Assembly: GCF_027409185.1 (NCBI RefSeq)
Contig: NC_084472.1
Span: 88,614,427-88,678,426 of the forward strand
Direction of reading: 5' to 3'
DNA from: Cynocephalus volans
Taxonomy: Eukaryota > Chordata > Mammalia > Dermoptera > Cynocephalidae
Length of the DNA: 64,000 nt
Positions 11,040-23,393 of the stretch are shown here, piece by piece. How positions within the stretch are numbered: the first letter of the stretch is position 1; every line of letters begins with the position of its first letter. A program made the translations under genes and the position numbers. The notes under the pieces were generated by a model that searched no databases, had not been told where the DNA came from, and saw nothing but the letters and a program-made list of their open reading frames with translations.

Positions 11040-13170
11040 CATTCCCCTATCTTTGTTAAATTGCTGAACCCCTCTTTGTTCCCTGATGTCCCACAGTACC
11101 CCATCGCTAACAAACACCTAATAGGCTTAAAACCCATTGTACACAAACTCCTTTCTTTTCATCTCTCACGGCCTGCCCACTCACCTTTCAATACACCCAT
11201 CCTTCCAGTTATAAAGCCTAATGGCTCATACTGTTTAGTACAGGACTAATCCTGACACAGCTGTTCCCAACAACTTACTGGGACAGTACTGCCTCAGGGG
11301 TTTCAGGATAGCCTCCACTTTCTGGCCAGGCCTTAGCTCAAGACTTATCTGAACTTTCCCTAACCTCTAGCACTTTAATACAATATGTGAATGACCTCCT
11401 CCTTTGTAGCCCCTCCTATGAGGATTCACAGGCCTACACTGTTGCTCTCCTTAATTTACTGGCCTCCAGGGGATATCCAGTGTCCCCAGCAAGGCCCAGA
11501 TTTCTTTTCCTTCAGTTCAAGAGTCTAATTTATAAACTCCCTACTCCTACCACAAAGGGTGAAATCCTTTCTTTCTTGGGGATTGCAGGGTATCTTCACC
11601 TACAGATTCCTAACTTTGGTGTGCTAGCAAAACCACTTTATGGGGCAGCCAAAGGGGGATCCTGCCATTCCTTTAGATCCCACAAAGCCCATTCATTCTC
11701 TCTTCCAGTGATTAAAAGCTGCTCTCCTAGCAGCCCCAGCTCTCTCTCTCTCTCAAACCTATCTCATCCTTTTATCCTATATGTCACCAAAACCCAAAGA
11801 TTGGCAGTTGCGGTTTTGGGACAAAAGGCAGGAAATATTTTCTCCCTGATTACAAACTTCTCTAAACAACTAGACACCACATCTTGAGAATGGGCCCCTG
11901 TTTATAGGCCTTGGCGGCAGCCACCCTTTTAGCACAAGAAAGCTCTAAACTAACTTTTAAACAGCAAACAGTCAAGACCTTCTCAGCCATAAGGCCAAGT
12001 CAATTCTCTCCCTTTCCCACCTACAACTTATTCAACTTACTTTCATTGAAAACTCCCAGTTCTCCTTTAAACCTTGCCCTCCCTTAAAATCCAGCCACTC
12101 TCATCACAAAACACTCATGAACCTTAGAACACAATTGCATGGAGGCTTTAGACCTCTTTCTCAATCCCTTTACATACATCTCCCCACATCCCATTACATG
12201 GTTCATAGATGGGAGCACCACATCCACGCCCACCCCCTGGGTGGGTTATGCCATAGTAAATCTAACACAAGCTATTGAGGCTGCACAACTCCCGAAGGAG
12301 GTTGGGGTTATACACTGCAGAGGACACCAAACCTCCAGTGACCCTGTAGCCCACATAGCCCACGGAAACAAACTGTCAGATCTAACGGCAAAACAGGCTG
12401 CTCAATCACCAGGCCCCCATGTCCTTATCCCAAAACACACCCCAAGAAATACAAGACCTCCAATATTTGGGGGCACAGAGAAAGAACAACTGGTATACTC
12501 TCTCCGGTCGCTATGTCCTCCCCATTACACAAGCTGAGCAAATCACTTTAGATTTCCGTTATTCAGTTCATATAGGGTATGAACTCCTACTACACCTTCT
12601 TCAGCCCTTATATTACTCTCCCCACAAAAGGACACACTATCTTCTAACATTAGTAGATACCTTTTCAGGTTGGATTGAGGCTTTTCCCTGCACTTTAGAG
12701 GATGCTACAGCAGTAATGCATGCTCTCACCTCAGAAATCATCCCTCGTTTTGGCCTCCCCACCAGTCACTCACTCGCCTACGGGCTGCCCCCTGCAAGCA
12801 CACAGGCCTCAGCCCTCTAGAACGTATGTGTGGCAGACCCTTCACCCTCACACCTCTCCCTTTCAGCTCATTTCCTTTAGGCCAGTATCTCCCTACTCTT
12901 TCACTCTTTAGGGGTCTTCTTAGGGAACAAGCCAACCTTCTATTACCTCATCCTTTCCCCAACACCCCCTCAGACTTTAAACTGAGCCCAGGACAGCAAG
13001 GGTATTTTAAAACCTGAATCCCAAAGCCTCTCTTGCCATGTTGGGAAGGGCCTTATACAGAACTTCTCACCACCCTCACGGCAGTAAAGGTACTAGGAAA
13101 GGCCCCTTGATATCACTTACCCTTGGTAAAACTAGCACCTGAGACTTTACCCAAAAATCTGTTAACACCA
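11040..13170 (+). pseudogene. pol pseudogene (RT, RNase H, integrase remnants)
   Basis: The RT N-terminal block (SPFNTPILPVIKPNGSY) ends at a stop at 11247-11249. Most of the fingers and palm is then deleted, with the 'LPQGF' block following at about 11289. The YxDD box reads YVND at 11384-11395, losing one catalytic Asp. The connection (FLGIAGY) and an RNase H part with FIDGS near 12200 are readable. The integrase core keeps VDTFSGW near 12653 but lacks the second catalytic-Asp block. The integrase C terminus (PCWEGPYT) is near 13040. Several stops, including TGA at 13015-13017. Confidence 0.88.
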
Positions 13171-13471
13171 AGCCAGAGGGGTCCCTCTACTCAACCCCCA
13201 ACCCACCATCTCCTCACACTTCATCCATTTTAGGACCCACACAACTGAAAATCTCCAGGACCCCCGCTCTTCCCCCAATCCCAAAAGAAGGATGATCTTT
13301 CCCCCAGCGATTATCCTCTCACTCTTGCAGGCCTGCTCCATGTCCTTCACACGAGAGCTACTATTATACTTCTGTTCTAGTACTTGCTACAGGATTGGCA
13401 GCAGCTGCCCCAAAGGAGTGTAACATTATAGGAAGATTTCTCCTGGCATTTCTTTACCTCCTAGCAGTAGG

Positions 13472-14660
13472 ATGCTTCTTAGCAAGTTCATTGTGGCAAT
13501 GTCCCCTTTAAATTCTTTTGGCTCCCTAACCTTTTGCATCCTTCCCATGTTTTTCCTCCTATCTCAATGCTCCCCCTTACCTGGAACATGGAGGTTCCAG
13601 GTCTGCAAGGATGATGCAGTCCTCGGTGAATCAGACTGGTCCCCGAGCAATTCATCTGTCTCCCACTTCACAAGAAACTTTTTGTGGCCACCCCCTCCCT
13701 GTCGATGCAGCCCACAATGTTTCCACAAACATCTCTTCACTTTCCTCTAATGTCACCTCAGTGGGGACTGTCATTGTTATGCGGGGCCTGCCCACACTCT
13801 GCCTTACTAACACCAAACGCTACCACTCACTTACCTCTTCCTCATCCACGTCCTAAAACCAGAATATATTTCCTTTGTAAAACTACGTTACCTGTTGCCC
13901 GCCCCCTCAATGCGATTTATTGCATATTCTTTTGGCTCGTCCCTGACATCACCCTCCAGAGAGATGGAGAGATGGAGACGGGACTGGGACTAACTTGTGC
14001 CTCCCCCTCAGGAAGTGTCCCCGCTCCCATAGGGCACTAATTGTACCTTTTTAATTGGGGCAGGGATCCTCCCTGCAACTGGGACTGGCATAGCGGGCCC
14101 TGCTACTGCCTCTCAATTCTATCAAAGACTCTCAGAAGAACTAAGCATAGACAACATCTCCTCCCTCCAGTGACAGGTCACCTCACTCGCGACAGTTGAC
14201 AGTGGCTTTAGAGAACCATCGGGCCCTTTACTTCCTTCCAGCCGAGAAGGGAGGCACCTGCCTCTTCTTGCGGGAGGAATGCTGTTAGTACATAAATGAG
14301 TCCGGGGTGATCCAAAACAACTGAAACCATTTCACTGAACCCTTGGATACCCTGGCCTATGCCCCTACTCGGACCCCTAACTGTGTGTGCCTCATCCTGC
14401 TTTTTGGCCCCTGTCTCTTTTGGTGTTTCTCTAATTTCTTGCAGGAACGTATGCAGACTTTCACCAACCAAATGGTCGCCGAATTGTCCCTGCCAGGAGG
14501 ATATCAGCCCCTCAGAATCAGCGACCCTTCCCCAGAGGAATACAGCCTCGCCACACGAAACCAATACCCTGCCACCTAAATCTTTTATTTTTTCCATATC
14601 TTCACTCATCTCCACCAGGAAGTAGCTGCAGAAGAATGAGACCTCCGCCCTTTTCCCTGT
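13472..14660 (+). pseudogene. env pseudogene
   Basis: A hydrophobic signal-peptide-like start near 13500 is followed by surface-subunit-like sequence in shifting frames, then a glycine/alanine-rich fusion-peptide-like segment near 14050. A CX6CC motif of the gammaretroviral transmembrane subunit is at 14259-14285. It is directly followed by a TAG stop at 14286-14288. A membrane-spanning-like hydrophobic stretch lies near 14390-14440. Multiple stops and frameshifts; no functional protein possible. Confidence 0.8.
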
Positions 14661-14676
14661 ACTTAAAAGGCAGGAA

Positions 14677-15034
14677 TAATAGATCAGCGACATAACCAGT
14701 GCCACTTTAGACAAGCCCAAGTACAAAATGGTACCGCCCACCTCCTCCCCCACTTCCCCCCTTCCCTTTAGGAGAAGCCTCTTGACCTAAACAGAAACCC
14801 CTTTTGCTTCTGCAAGGACACAATTCTCCACCCCGATCCACATTAGCACAATGGCCCTCCTTGATGGTATCAACCAGCCCTTGGCGCACTATATTAGCTC
14901 TACCACCCCCACACCTGGTGCTGTCCCATTTTCAGGTCAGCCCCGGGCTGTCCTCCATTTTGATTACAGTCCAGCAGATTTCTTTCCTTAATAAAGCTTG
15001 AATGGTACCTGGCATCTCAGCTCACTTTCTTTCA
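14677..15034 (+). repeat. 3' LTR of the provirus
   Basis: 358 bp, aligned end to end with the 5' LTR with about 29 differences and small indels. It is preceded by a purine-rich AAAAGGCAGGAA (14665-14676), the likely plus-strand primer. Confidence 0.92.
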
Positions 15035-15274
15035 AGGGTATTACACAGTTCTCATTGAAACAGGGATAAAATCAGCTGATTCATTAAACTGATAATGACA
15101 TGATGGCAAACAATGTATTCAAAGACAAACCCATACAGGAAAATCAAGTTGCAAAACCAATCATCCTTACACATCCACCTGTCTTTCCTTTGCAGGTATT
15201 TTTGGGTGCATACTGCAGTTTGATTTATGAGAACTCATAGAATCTTTTAAAGAATCTGTTTGGAATTTGCTCCT

Positions 15275-15360
15275 TTGTGCCAGCAAAATCCTATGCTTCC
15301 TTCAAGGTCCAGTTCAAACACATACCCATCATGAATTTTCTCTAGCAACTTTAGTTAGCC
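15275..15360 (+). repeat. L2 fragment
   Basis: 'CTTCCTTCAAGGTCCAGTTC' is a hallmark of L2 3' regions. Confidence 0.55.
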
Positions 15361-15365
15361 CTTGT

Positions 15366-15745
15366 TATGAGCTGACTGGACTGAATGTTTGCATCCCCCA
15401 AATTTGTACGTTTAAATTCTAAACTCCAATGTTATGGTATTTGGAAGTGAGACATTTGGGAGGTAATTAGACCATGAGGGTGAAGCCCCCATGACTGGGA
15501 TAATTGTCCTTATAAAAGAGACCCCAGAGAGCCAGCTTGCTCTTTTTCTGCCATGTGAAGATACAACCAGAATACAGCAGTCTGCAACCCAGAAGAGGGA
15601 CCTCACCAGAATCCAACCACGTTGCCACTCTGTTCCTGGACTTCCAACCTCTTAAACTATGAGAAAATAAGTTTATGTTTCTATAAGCTACCCAATCCAT
15701 GGCACTTTGTTATAGTAGCCTGAACTGACTAAGACTAAGACATTC
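15366..15745 (+). repeat. MLT1-like MaLR LTR
   Basis: 'GAATGTTTGCATCCCCCAAA', 'GGTATTTGGAAGTGAGACAT', 'CTTATAAAAGAGACCCCAGA' and the end 'CTGAACTGACTAAGAC'. Confidence 0.75.
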
Positions 15746-15759
15746 CTAGCCCACTATTC

Positions 15760-15945
15760 CTACTGGTTCATTATCATAATCACCTATGAGTTTTTGAAAA
15801 AAAAAAAAATCCCAGGCCAGACTTCTAAAGATACCCACTAGGTAAATCTGGGGTAGGCCCAGTAATCTACCTTTGTAAAAGTTGCCTAAGGGATTATGAT
15901 TATTAGACAGATTTAGAAGCCAATGGTTTATCTCAATCATCTAGT
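15760..15945 (+). repeat. hAT-Charlie nonautonomous element (MER5-like)
   Basis: 'ATCACCTATGAGTTTTTGAA' and 'TCTGGGGTAGGCCCAGTAAT' are characteristic of MER5-type elements. Confidence 0.55.
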
Positions 15946-16296
15946 TCCTAACGGAAGTGCAATAGAGGAATTTTAAAAATATTCAGCCTCCCCGAGACCT
16001 GATTTTCAGAGAACTGGTTCCCTACCCACAAGGGGTGGGGTCCTGAGAAGTGCAGTACAGGTATACAACTTTCTCTTAGGCTGTGGTGATTTGATCAAGA
16101 GAAAGCATCTGGAATAAACCAGGCCAGATTTTTTCTTTCATTTTGTATGAGTTGAGAAGCCCTGAGACTGAAAGAGTTGGGAATGGCACCAGACCCAAGG
16201 CCCACAATGCCTGCTGCTAGGTCCCGGGAACTTCCCTGGTTTCTACCTTTCTCGAGGTGTATTATATTCTACTTTTCTTTGAATTCTGTAAAACAG

Positions 16297-16757
16297 TCAT
16301 ATCAGTTTCCTAGGGCTGCCATAATAAACTACCACTGACTGGATGGCTTAAAACAATAGGGATTTATTCTCTCATAGTTCAAGAGGCCAGAAGTCTGAAA
16401 ACAAGGTATCAGCAGGGTTGGTTCCTTCTGGAGGCTCCAAGGGAAAAACCACCCCATGCATCTCTCCTAACTTCTGGTGGTTGCCAGCAATCCCTGACCT
16501 TCCTTGGCTTATGGATGTATCATTCCAGTCTCTGCCTCTACCTTTACATTGCCTTTTTCTCTGTGGTTTCTTTTTTTTGTGGTTACCTCTCCTATTAGGA
16601 TACCAGTCATTGGATTTAGAGTCCACCCTAAATCCTGAATATTTCATGTCAGTATTCTTAACTAATTACATCTGTAAAGATCCTATTTCCAAATAAGGTC
16701 ACATCTGAAGTTCTGGGTGAACATGAATTTCAAGGGGACACTATTAACCCACTACAC
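16297..16757 (-). repeat. MLT1-like MaLR LTR
   Basis: Starts 'TATCAGTTTCCTAGGGCTGC' and contains 'TCCAAATAAGGTCACATCTG', ending near 'TATTAACCCACTACA'. Confidence 0.75.
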
Positions 16758-17349
16758 GCTCCTTTGTTTAAGTAAACAAGCAGCCAAAAACAATACGCTC
16801 AAAAATACACCCAAAAAGAGAGGACTTCTCTTCCTCAGTATTTATGTCAGTCCCATAGAGAACTCAGAAGGAGTTAGCTTTGGTCATATGACCACCCCCA
16901 GGCCAATCACTGTGTCAAGAGAGCTGGGCATTCTGATGGCCAGCCTTGGTCACATGCTCACTTGCATTGGGGCAAAAGGGTCCATATGATTGGCAGCTTC
17001 ACCAGAGTCACATGGGATGGAGAAGAGAAAATTCCCAAAGGGAGGGAATGCTGGGTAGATATAACTTCAGCCCCTCAACATCACTACAACACATTCTGGT
17101 TCCAGATTTGAAGGAAAAATAAAAATTTCAATCAACATTTCCATAGTTAATACAATTTATAGCAAATTGGCCCCAAAATACTTTCTCTTTCCAGAAATTT
17201 AGCAACTTTTAGTTATAAGGTTCCTACTGACTACTATTAAAGATAAAATTTATCAGGTAAAGGACTTAAACCTTAGTCTTTCAGTCTCAAAATTATATTA
17301 TACATAAAAACAACTGACTCTGTGCAAAGAAATGATTGGTATTCACATT

Positions 17350-17540
17350 TACATAGAATTTTGCACATTCATATCTATTATCGAAATTGATAAGTACAAT
17401 AACTCTGGGAGGTAGGCATGTGCTTTGAAAAACTGAGGGGCAGAACATTTTAAGTAATTTGCTTGAGGTCACATGATCAGCTAGTGCAGAACCAGCATCA
17501 AAATCCAGACTCTGCTGAGATCTGATCCAACAGTCTCTGT
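17350..17540 (-). repeat. MIR SINE
   Basis: Antisense MIR pattern, with 'GGGCAGAACATTTTAAGTAA', 'CTTGAGGTCACATGATCAGC' and 'CCAGACTCTG'. Confidence 0.65.
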
Positions 17541-18152
17541 ACTTATTTAAATGGCCATAATGGCCCAATTCTGGCATTTTCTGGAAAGCTAGGAGAGTAC
17601 TCTGGTGAATGCTAAACCTTCCTCTCAACCAGCCTCTTCATGACATAGAATTACTTTTCTGCTGGAAGAGTCTATTATAAACTTTTTATCTCACAAATAC
17701 ATTTTTTCTTTCCTGGAAGCACGTATCTGTATTCCAACAAAATGTAAAGCTCAGAGGTTTATGGAGAAATCATTCCTTGCTCTCTCCTAGGAAAAAGAAA
17801 AAAAATAGTTAGGGAGCTTTGGTATTTTCTGCTCTTGTAATAAAAACAGAAAAATAAAGTATGGCTCCTGTCTCATTTGGAATTTTGAGGAGTGAGGCTT
17901 AGGGTGATAGGCTTTGATTATTTGTCAGACTTGAGACAACATCCGTGTGTAGATTTACTTCTTGGGCAGATTCATGTTGTATGGCATGAGGTAGCAATGT
18001 TCATTTTTCCACAGCATGAATAGTTTGCAGGCAATAACAACAAAAACCAAATGGCATCTCTTCTCTGCCTATGGAACTGTAGGAAATCCAGCCCTCCACG
18101 CCATCCCAGACCTCCTGAACAATTGTGAGAGAGCCCAGGAGGAGGAGGAGCA

Positions 18153-18520
18153 TGATGGTTAATTTTATGTGTCAACTTGGCTAGGGTAGGTGTCCAGATA
18201 TTTGATGGAACACCAGTCTAGACTGCTGTAAAGGTATTTTTCAGATGAGATTAATATTTAAATTAGGAGACTTTGAATAAAGCAGATCACCCTCCATAAT
18301 GTGGGTGGGCCTCATCCAATCTGTTGAAGACCTTAAGAGAAAATGGACTGAGGTACCCTGAAGAAGAAGGAATTCTGCCAGCAGATTGTCTTCAGATTCA
18401 ACCCCTCCCTGGGTCTCTAGCCTGCTGGCCCACCCAGCAGATTGTGGACTTGCCGACCTCACAATTGTGTGAGCCAATTCCTTGACATAAGTCCTGTTTC
18501 TCTGCAGAACCCTGAGTAAT
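18153..18520 (+). repeat. ERVL/MaLR-type LTR
   Basis: 'GATGGTTAATTTTATGTGTC' through 'GAACCCTGAGTAATACC'. Sense copy of the family at 4916-5315. Confidence 0.75.
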
Positions 18521-18544
18521 ACCGAGAGGAGCTGGGTGGCCTCT

Positions 18545-19294
18545 GTTTCCTGCAGCACATGCTTGCACACACTCTTCTGGTTGTGATGCAACACCTGCAT
18601 TTCCCCCTACCCTACTTGCATGGCTGCTGTTGCTTCCCTGCCACCCACCTCAGATGCATGGGGTCTGCTGTATCTTCTCCATTCTGCTGTAGGCTGGTCC
18701 TGCTGGGTACTCAGGTCATTCTCATGTGTTGTCATTCCCCCATGTCTTTCCATCCCCTGCTCTGATATGCTCTGCCCCGTGGCTGACGTACCTTTCGCTG
18801 AAGACCATCAAGCAACACTGAGTTGTGCTCAGTCTCTTAGGGACTTCAGCATCACAGCTCTCTCAGGTTTACTGTTACTGGGTCTCATGGCTGGCTTAGC
18901 TTCAGGGCAGCCATGTTGAGTGGATTTTCACCTTTCCTCCCCCTTTCCCTTTCTTCTCCAGGAACTGAGATTCCTCTCCTGGGAAGGGGTAAACATTACC
19001 ATTATCATCAAAGGAACGTCTTGTGGGCTGGAATGCTTTGTACTGAGATAGTGGCTAATCATGCCCTCATTGACCAGATGTTATTGGACCACAAGGGCTG
19101 TGTCACTTTGCATACCACTGATTTCTAAATTGCCCATTACTCTGCCAGAACCTTCCCTAAAAGTCTTATAAGCCTCCTGCTTTCCTTGGTTTGGGGGAAC
19201 TGATCTGGTTCAGTCTCCCCTCCACGTTAGTGGAATAAAGCTTTTGGCTGAAATGGTGCCTGGCTCTCTTTTCTCCATCTTGCTGAACCTAACA
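18545..19294 (+). repeat. Probable LTR of unidentified family
   Basis: The last third has a promoter and polyadenylation order: CTTATAAGCC near 19165 and AATAAA at 19234-19239, ending near CTAACA at 19294. The upstream boundary is uncertain. Confidence 0.4.
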
Positions 19295-19860
19295 ACCATC
19301 CCCTCTTTCAGGACTTTGAAATACGTTTCTAGGGGGGGAACCAGTGTTTCTAGTTACTTTCAGAAGTATCATCGTGACCTTCTTTCTGGAAAAAATTAGT
19401 ACGTTTATGTATTCAAATGAATTATCTTTCTGAGACAGAGATATAAAGATTATAGTGTGAATTCTAATCAAGTAATTTCCTGAATTCTTGTCCAGACTTT
19501 CAGTTATGTGCCTTAGTTTTAATTCTTGATATTCTAATAGTGATGTTTAATTTACTATCATTTGGAAACTTAAACATCGGATCCTCTATCAGCATCCTAG
19601 GGATACTTACATTTAACTAAAAAAACCTGGGGAAGACATTTCTTTAAAATTGATTACTCTGTTATCACTTATCACTTAAGCAAATAGCAGCTTGAACCTT
19701 TAATAAAATATGACTTTTATGTAAAATCCTCTTTTCTGTAAAATCCACACATTTCCATTAGCTCCTTTTCGTATTTGAGCTATGACAAATACCTTTTGAG
19801 GATGACACTCTGTCCCTTTACTACACTACTTGAAAACTTGCCCTTGAAAATGACCCAAGA

Positions 19861-20610
19861 TAGACTAGCTATAATCAAAAAGATGGTGAATAATAAATGC
19901 TGGCAAGGGTATGGAGAGAAGGGAACACTCCTACACTGTTGTTGGGACTGTAAATTAGTACAACCTCTATGGAAAACAGTATGGAGGTTTCTCAAACAAC
20001 TGCAGATAGATCTTCCATATGATCCAGCAATCCCACTTCTGGGTATATACTCAGAGGAATGGAAAGCATTACGTTGAAGGGACACCTGCACTCCCATGTT
20101 CATCATAGCTCTGTTTACAATAGCCAAGACATGGAACCAACCTAAATGTCCACTGATGGATGACTGGATAAGGAATCTGTAGTGTATATACACCATGGAA
20201 TACTACTCTGCCATAAAAAAGAATGAAATACTCCCATTTGCAACAACACGGATGAGCCTGGAGAAATTTATGTTGAGTGAAATAAGCAAAGCACAGAGGG
20301 ATAAATACCTCATGATCTCACTCATATGTGGGAGCTAAGAGAGAAAGAAGGAAGGAAAGAAAGACCACAGTGTTGCATTGGTCTTGCAGAGGGAGAGAAC
20401 ATTCCTTGGGCTACAATGTGGAGTGGGGGGGGAAGAGGGAGGGGGAAGGAGGTGGGGATAATGGGTGGGGGACACAGGGTACAAAAGCAATTTCTGGTAC
20501 TGTGTATGCTGTCAGTATGAATCTGGCCCTCACATTATGCCACAAGGGGTGACAATCAGCTTTTATCTCATGAATATAATTAATTAATTAATTAATTAAT
20601 TAATTAAAAA
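19861..20610 (+). mobile_element. 5'-truncated L1 (end of ORF2 plus 3' UTR)
   Basis: The C-terminal ORF2 segment reads in frame to about 20077, then a 3' untranslated region with a G-rich tract near 20425-20470 and a (TTAA)n-like tail. The direct repeat GAAAATGACCCAAGA lies just before the element (about 19846-19860) and just after the tail (about 20613). Truncated by incomplete reverse transcription. Confidence 0.88.
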
Positions 20611-21249
20611 AAGAAAATGACCCAAGAGACCAGTGGACAATGCAGAGTGAGCTTCCTCTCTGAGGATGACACAGTCAGTATTTGTCTTTACTGCCCCACC
20701 CTAGCTCCCAAAATCTGATGAAAATGATACACAATATATTTCTTAAAACAATAAACCCATAACAGAGCTCGTAAAGAAGAAAAAAAGTCAGTAAATCAGC
20801 GTGGTGGTGGCAGTCAGGGGCAGTGGATTTCTGGAATATTGAAATCAAATGGCATTGGATTTATGAAGAAACCAAGGCAGAATCCTGTTACAGAGCAAAG
20901 CCATTCTCGTAAAGGGACCCCCAGAGAAACTCCAAGCTTAGCATCAACAATAACAGACACAAAACATTAGCTGAAAGACTATTTGCAGAATAGAAAGATT
21001 CTTTGCAGATTGTCATGCCTCCCTGCCACTTTGCATATAAAAATCTCCTGGATGTCAAAAGGACAAGGATAAACAGTCAAGTAGAAATGTGTGTAAAGAC
21101 TATTAATAGCCAAAAGAAATACAAATGGCCTTTAAGAACATGGAAAGAAACTCAAATTCTCTAATAGTCACATAATGCAATTGAGAATGCCAGTAGCATA
21201 CTATATTTTACTTATTTAAAAGCTAAAACTATTCTGTTTAAGTAAGCAT

Positions 21250-21680
21250 ATTGGTGAACGGATTCTGACTCTGTCGGTAGGAGTTTAAAAGTACCATTTT
21301 TGGGATAGCGATTTGTCAGCACCTAATAAAATGTCACATGTACATAGCCTTTTACACAGCAATTTCTTCTTCGAGGACTTTTCTACAGAAATACGGACAC
21401 ATGCAGGAGGGTACATGTGCAAGAATATACCAGGCAACATTGTTTGCAATGGCTAATAATTAGAAACAACCTAGAGGGAAATGGATAAATAAGTTATGAT
21501 TTACTCATACTATGGAATACCATACAATGCTATATTTAAAAGAACTGACACGACAAGATCCTGAAGATATATCGTTAAGTAAAAAAATTAAAAAGTAACA
21601 TGCGAAACAATATGGGTAGTATGTTCGATTTATCTTTTGAAAATCCTTAGCCATGTATGTAAATATACAGGTCTGTTTAT
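21250..21680 (+). repeat. Old LINE-derived fragment
   Basis: 'GGATAAATAAGTTATGATTT' and 'ACTATGGAATACCATACAAT' resemble the widespread L1-type 'one-row-per-copy' 3' sequence. Strongly diverged. Confidence 0.4.
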
Positions 21681-21734
21681 ATATTATAGGTGCCATATAT
21701 GTATATATAAAACATATATTTTATATATATACAC

Positions 21735-22052
21735 AGATGCTCCTTGACTTATGATTAACCCATCATAAGCCAAAAATATTGTAAACTGAAAAAACATTTA
21801 ATACACCTAACCTACCGAATATCATAGCCTAGCCTAGCCTATCTTAAACTTTCTTAGAACACTTACATTAGTTTGCAGTTGGGCAAAATCATCTAACACA
21901 AAGCCTATTTTATAATAAAGCTACTATAAAGAACTTTGAATCAAAATTCAAAATTCAAAGTATGGTTTCTACTGAACACGTATCACTTTTGCACCATTGT
22001 AAAGTCAAAAAATCATAAGGCAAACCATCGTAAGTTGCGGGCTGTCTGTATG
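21735..22052. repeat. DNA transposon-like element with inverted ends
   Basis: One end reads ACAGATGCTCCTTGACTTAT and the other ATCGTAAGTTGCGGGCTGTC, which pair imperfectly as inverted repeats. The interior has 'CACCTAACCTACCGAATATC'. Resembles a palindromic Tigger-like element; exact family not recalled. TA-rich microsatellites flank it. Confidence 0.55.
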
Positions 22053-22739
22053 AAAATATATATGTAAGTTAATTTTAGATGCATATAGGCATGTGCACAG
22101 AGAAGATATATTAGCATATGTATATATTATATACTCATATCTACATATGCATACATGTGTAAATGCACAGAGAAGGTATATTAGGAATGCTCTAGCTGCA
22201 AATAACTGAAAACTTGGCTACAGTGGTTTCAACAAAAAGCAGCTTATAATATATTTCACATGGTAAGAAGCATAAAGGTGGTCAGTTCTGAGTTGGTGCA
22301 GCATTTTAGTGTGACAGTCAGGACCAGGTGTTTTCCATAGCTCTACTCTGCCACCCTTCGAGTGCTGGCTTTCATCCTCACACCTGCTGCCTTATTACCA
22401 CCAGTTGAGGACAACTCTGCCAACCTCATTTCCACCTTCCAGGCAGGAAGAAAGGTAAGGGTGGAGTGTCAATGAACTTGTATCAAGAAAGCAAACACTT
22501 TGCCACAAATCTTCAGCTTATATCTCATTGCCTGGAATCAAGTTACATGCCCACCTGCTGCTGCAAAGGAGCCTGAGCTAGGCACACATCACCACTCCAA
22601 ACAAAACCAGGTTTTGTTAGGAAGGAAGGAGATACAGATATGAGGGTAAAAACCATGTGTACCACAGAAAGGAAGTGTTTAAGTGCCTGACCAGGGACAG
22701 TGTTATCTCTGCATAGGGAAGGGAAGTAGATTTCCCTTT

Positions 22740-23390
22740 TGATATACATCTTGATCGTTGTTGACTTTAAAATAATTTCAAACATAGGAAAAGTTTCAAG
22801 AATAGTAGAAGAAACTTTTTTCCCTGAACCATTTGAGAGTAAGTTGCAGACACTATGCCTTATCACCCCTGAATTCTTCAGTGTGTGATTCCTACAAACA
22901 AGGACATTCTCTTACATAAGCAAAAATACCACCATCAAAATCAGGAATTTACCAACGAAACCTTCCTACCACCTATGGTACAGATTGCATTCAAGGTTCT
23001 CTAAATGCCCCAAAATGTCCTTTATAGGAAAGATCTAGTCCAGGAACTTCCACTGCATTCACTTGTCATGTCTCTAGACTCCTTCAGTCTAGATGCTGTC
23101 TTCTCATTGCATTCTGTCAGGTGGTACATGATTTGTTTGTCCATTGCTGCTGAGATTAGCTATGATTACTTGATCAAGGTGGTGTTTGTCAGGTTTTTCC
23201 ATTGTGAGTTACTAAACCTTTGTAATCGGCAAGAAAATGTGAGACCATGTAAATATCTCATTTATTATCAAACCCATTGATTTTAGCATTTATTGATATT
23301 TCTTGGATGAATTAATTACTGCTATATTAATTACCAAATCCTGTAGTGGTTTTCTAATTGCATCATGTTTTCTACATTTACTTGCTGGCA
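22740..23390 (-). repeat. L1M-type 3' fragment
   Basis: Contains 'GTCAGGTGGTACATGATTTG' and 'ACTTGATCAAGGTGGTGTTT', as in antisense old L1 3' untranslated regions. Confidence 0.6.
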
Positions 23391-23393
23391 TTT

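Larger units (their letters stand above)
8591..15034 (+). mobile_element. Full-length endogenous retrovirus, gammaretrovirus-like (HERV-F/H-like group)
   Basis: Two LTRs of 356 and 358 bp bound 6.4 kb with recognisable gag, pro, pol and env. The direct repeat AGGGT flanks it at 8586-8590 and 15035-15039, a 5-bp target duplication. The primer-binding site at 8950-8967 matches the tRNA-Phe 3' end at 15 of 18 positions. Two zinc knuckles, gag similarity to HERV-H-type gag and a CX6CC transmembrane subunit place it among gammaretrovirus-like (class I) ERVs related to the HERV-F/H group. All genes carry stops, frameshifts or deletions, and two catalytic aspartates are replaced. By hand alignment the LTRs differ at about 29 positions (about 8%), so this is an old germline copy. 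Confidence 0.92.

Noticed and set aside
14208-14753. A 181-codon minus-strand open frame
   Set aside because: It lies antisense to the decayed env and the 3' LTR of the provirus and has no recognisable domain.
19775-20077. A 100-codon open frame that looks protein-coding
   Set aside because: The recognisable part is the C-terminal end of L1 ORF2 in a 5'-truncated copy; the start lies in flanking DNA.
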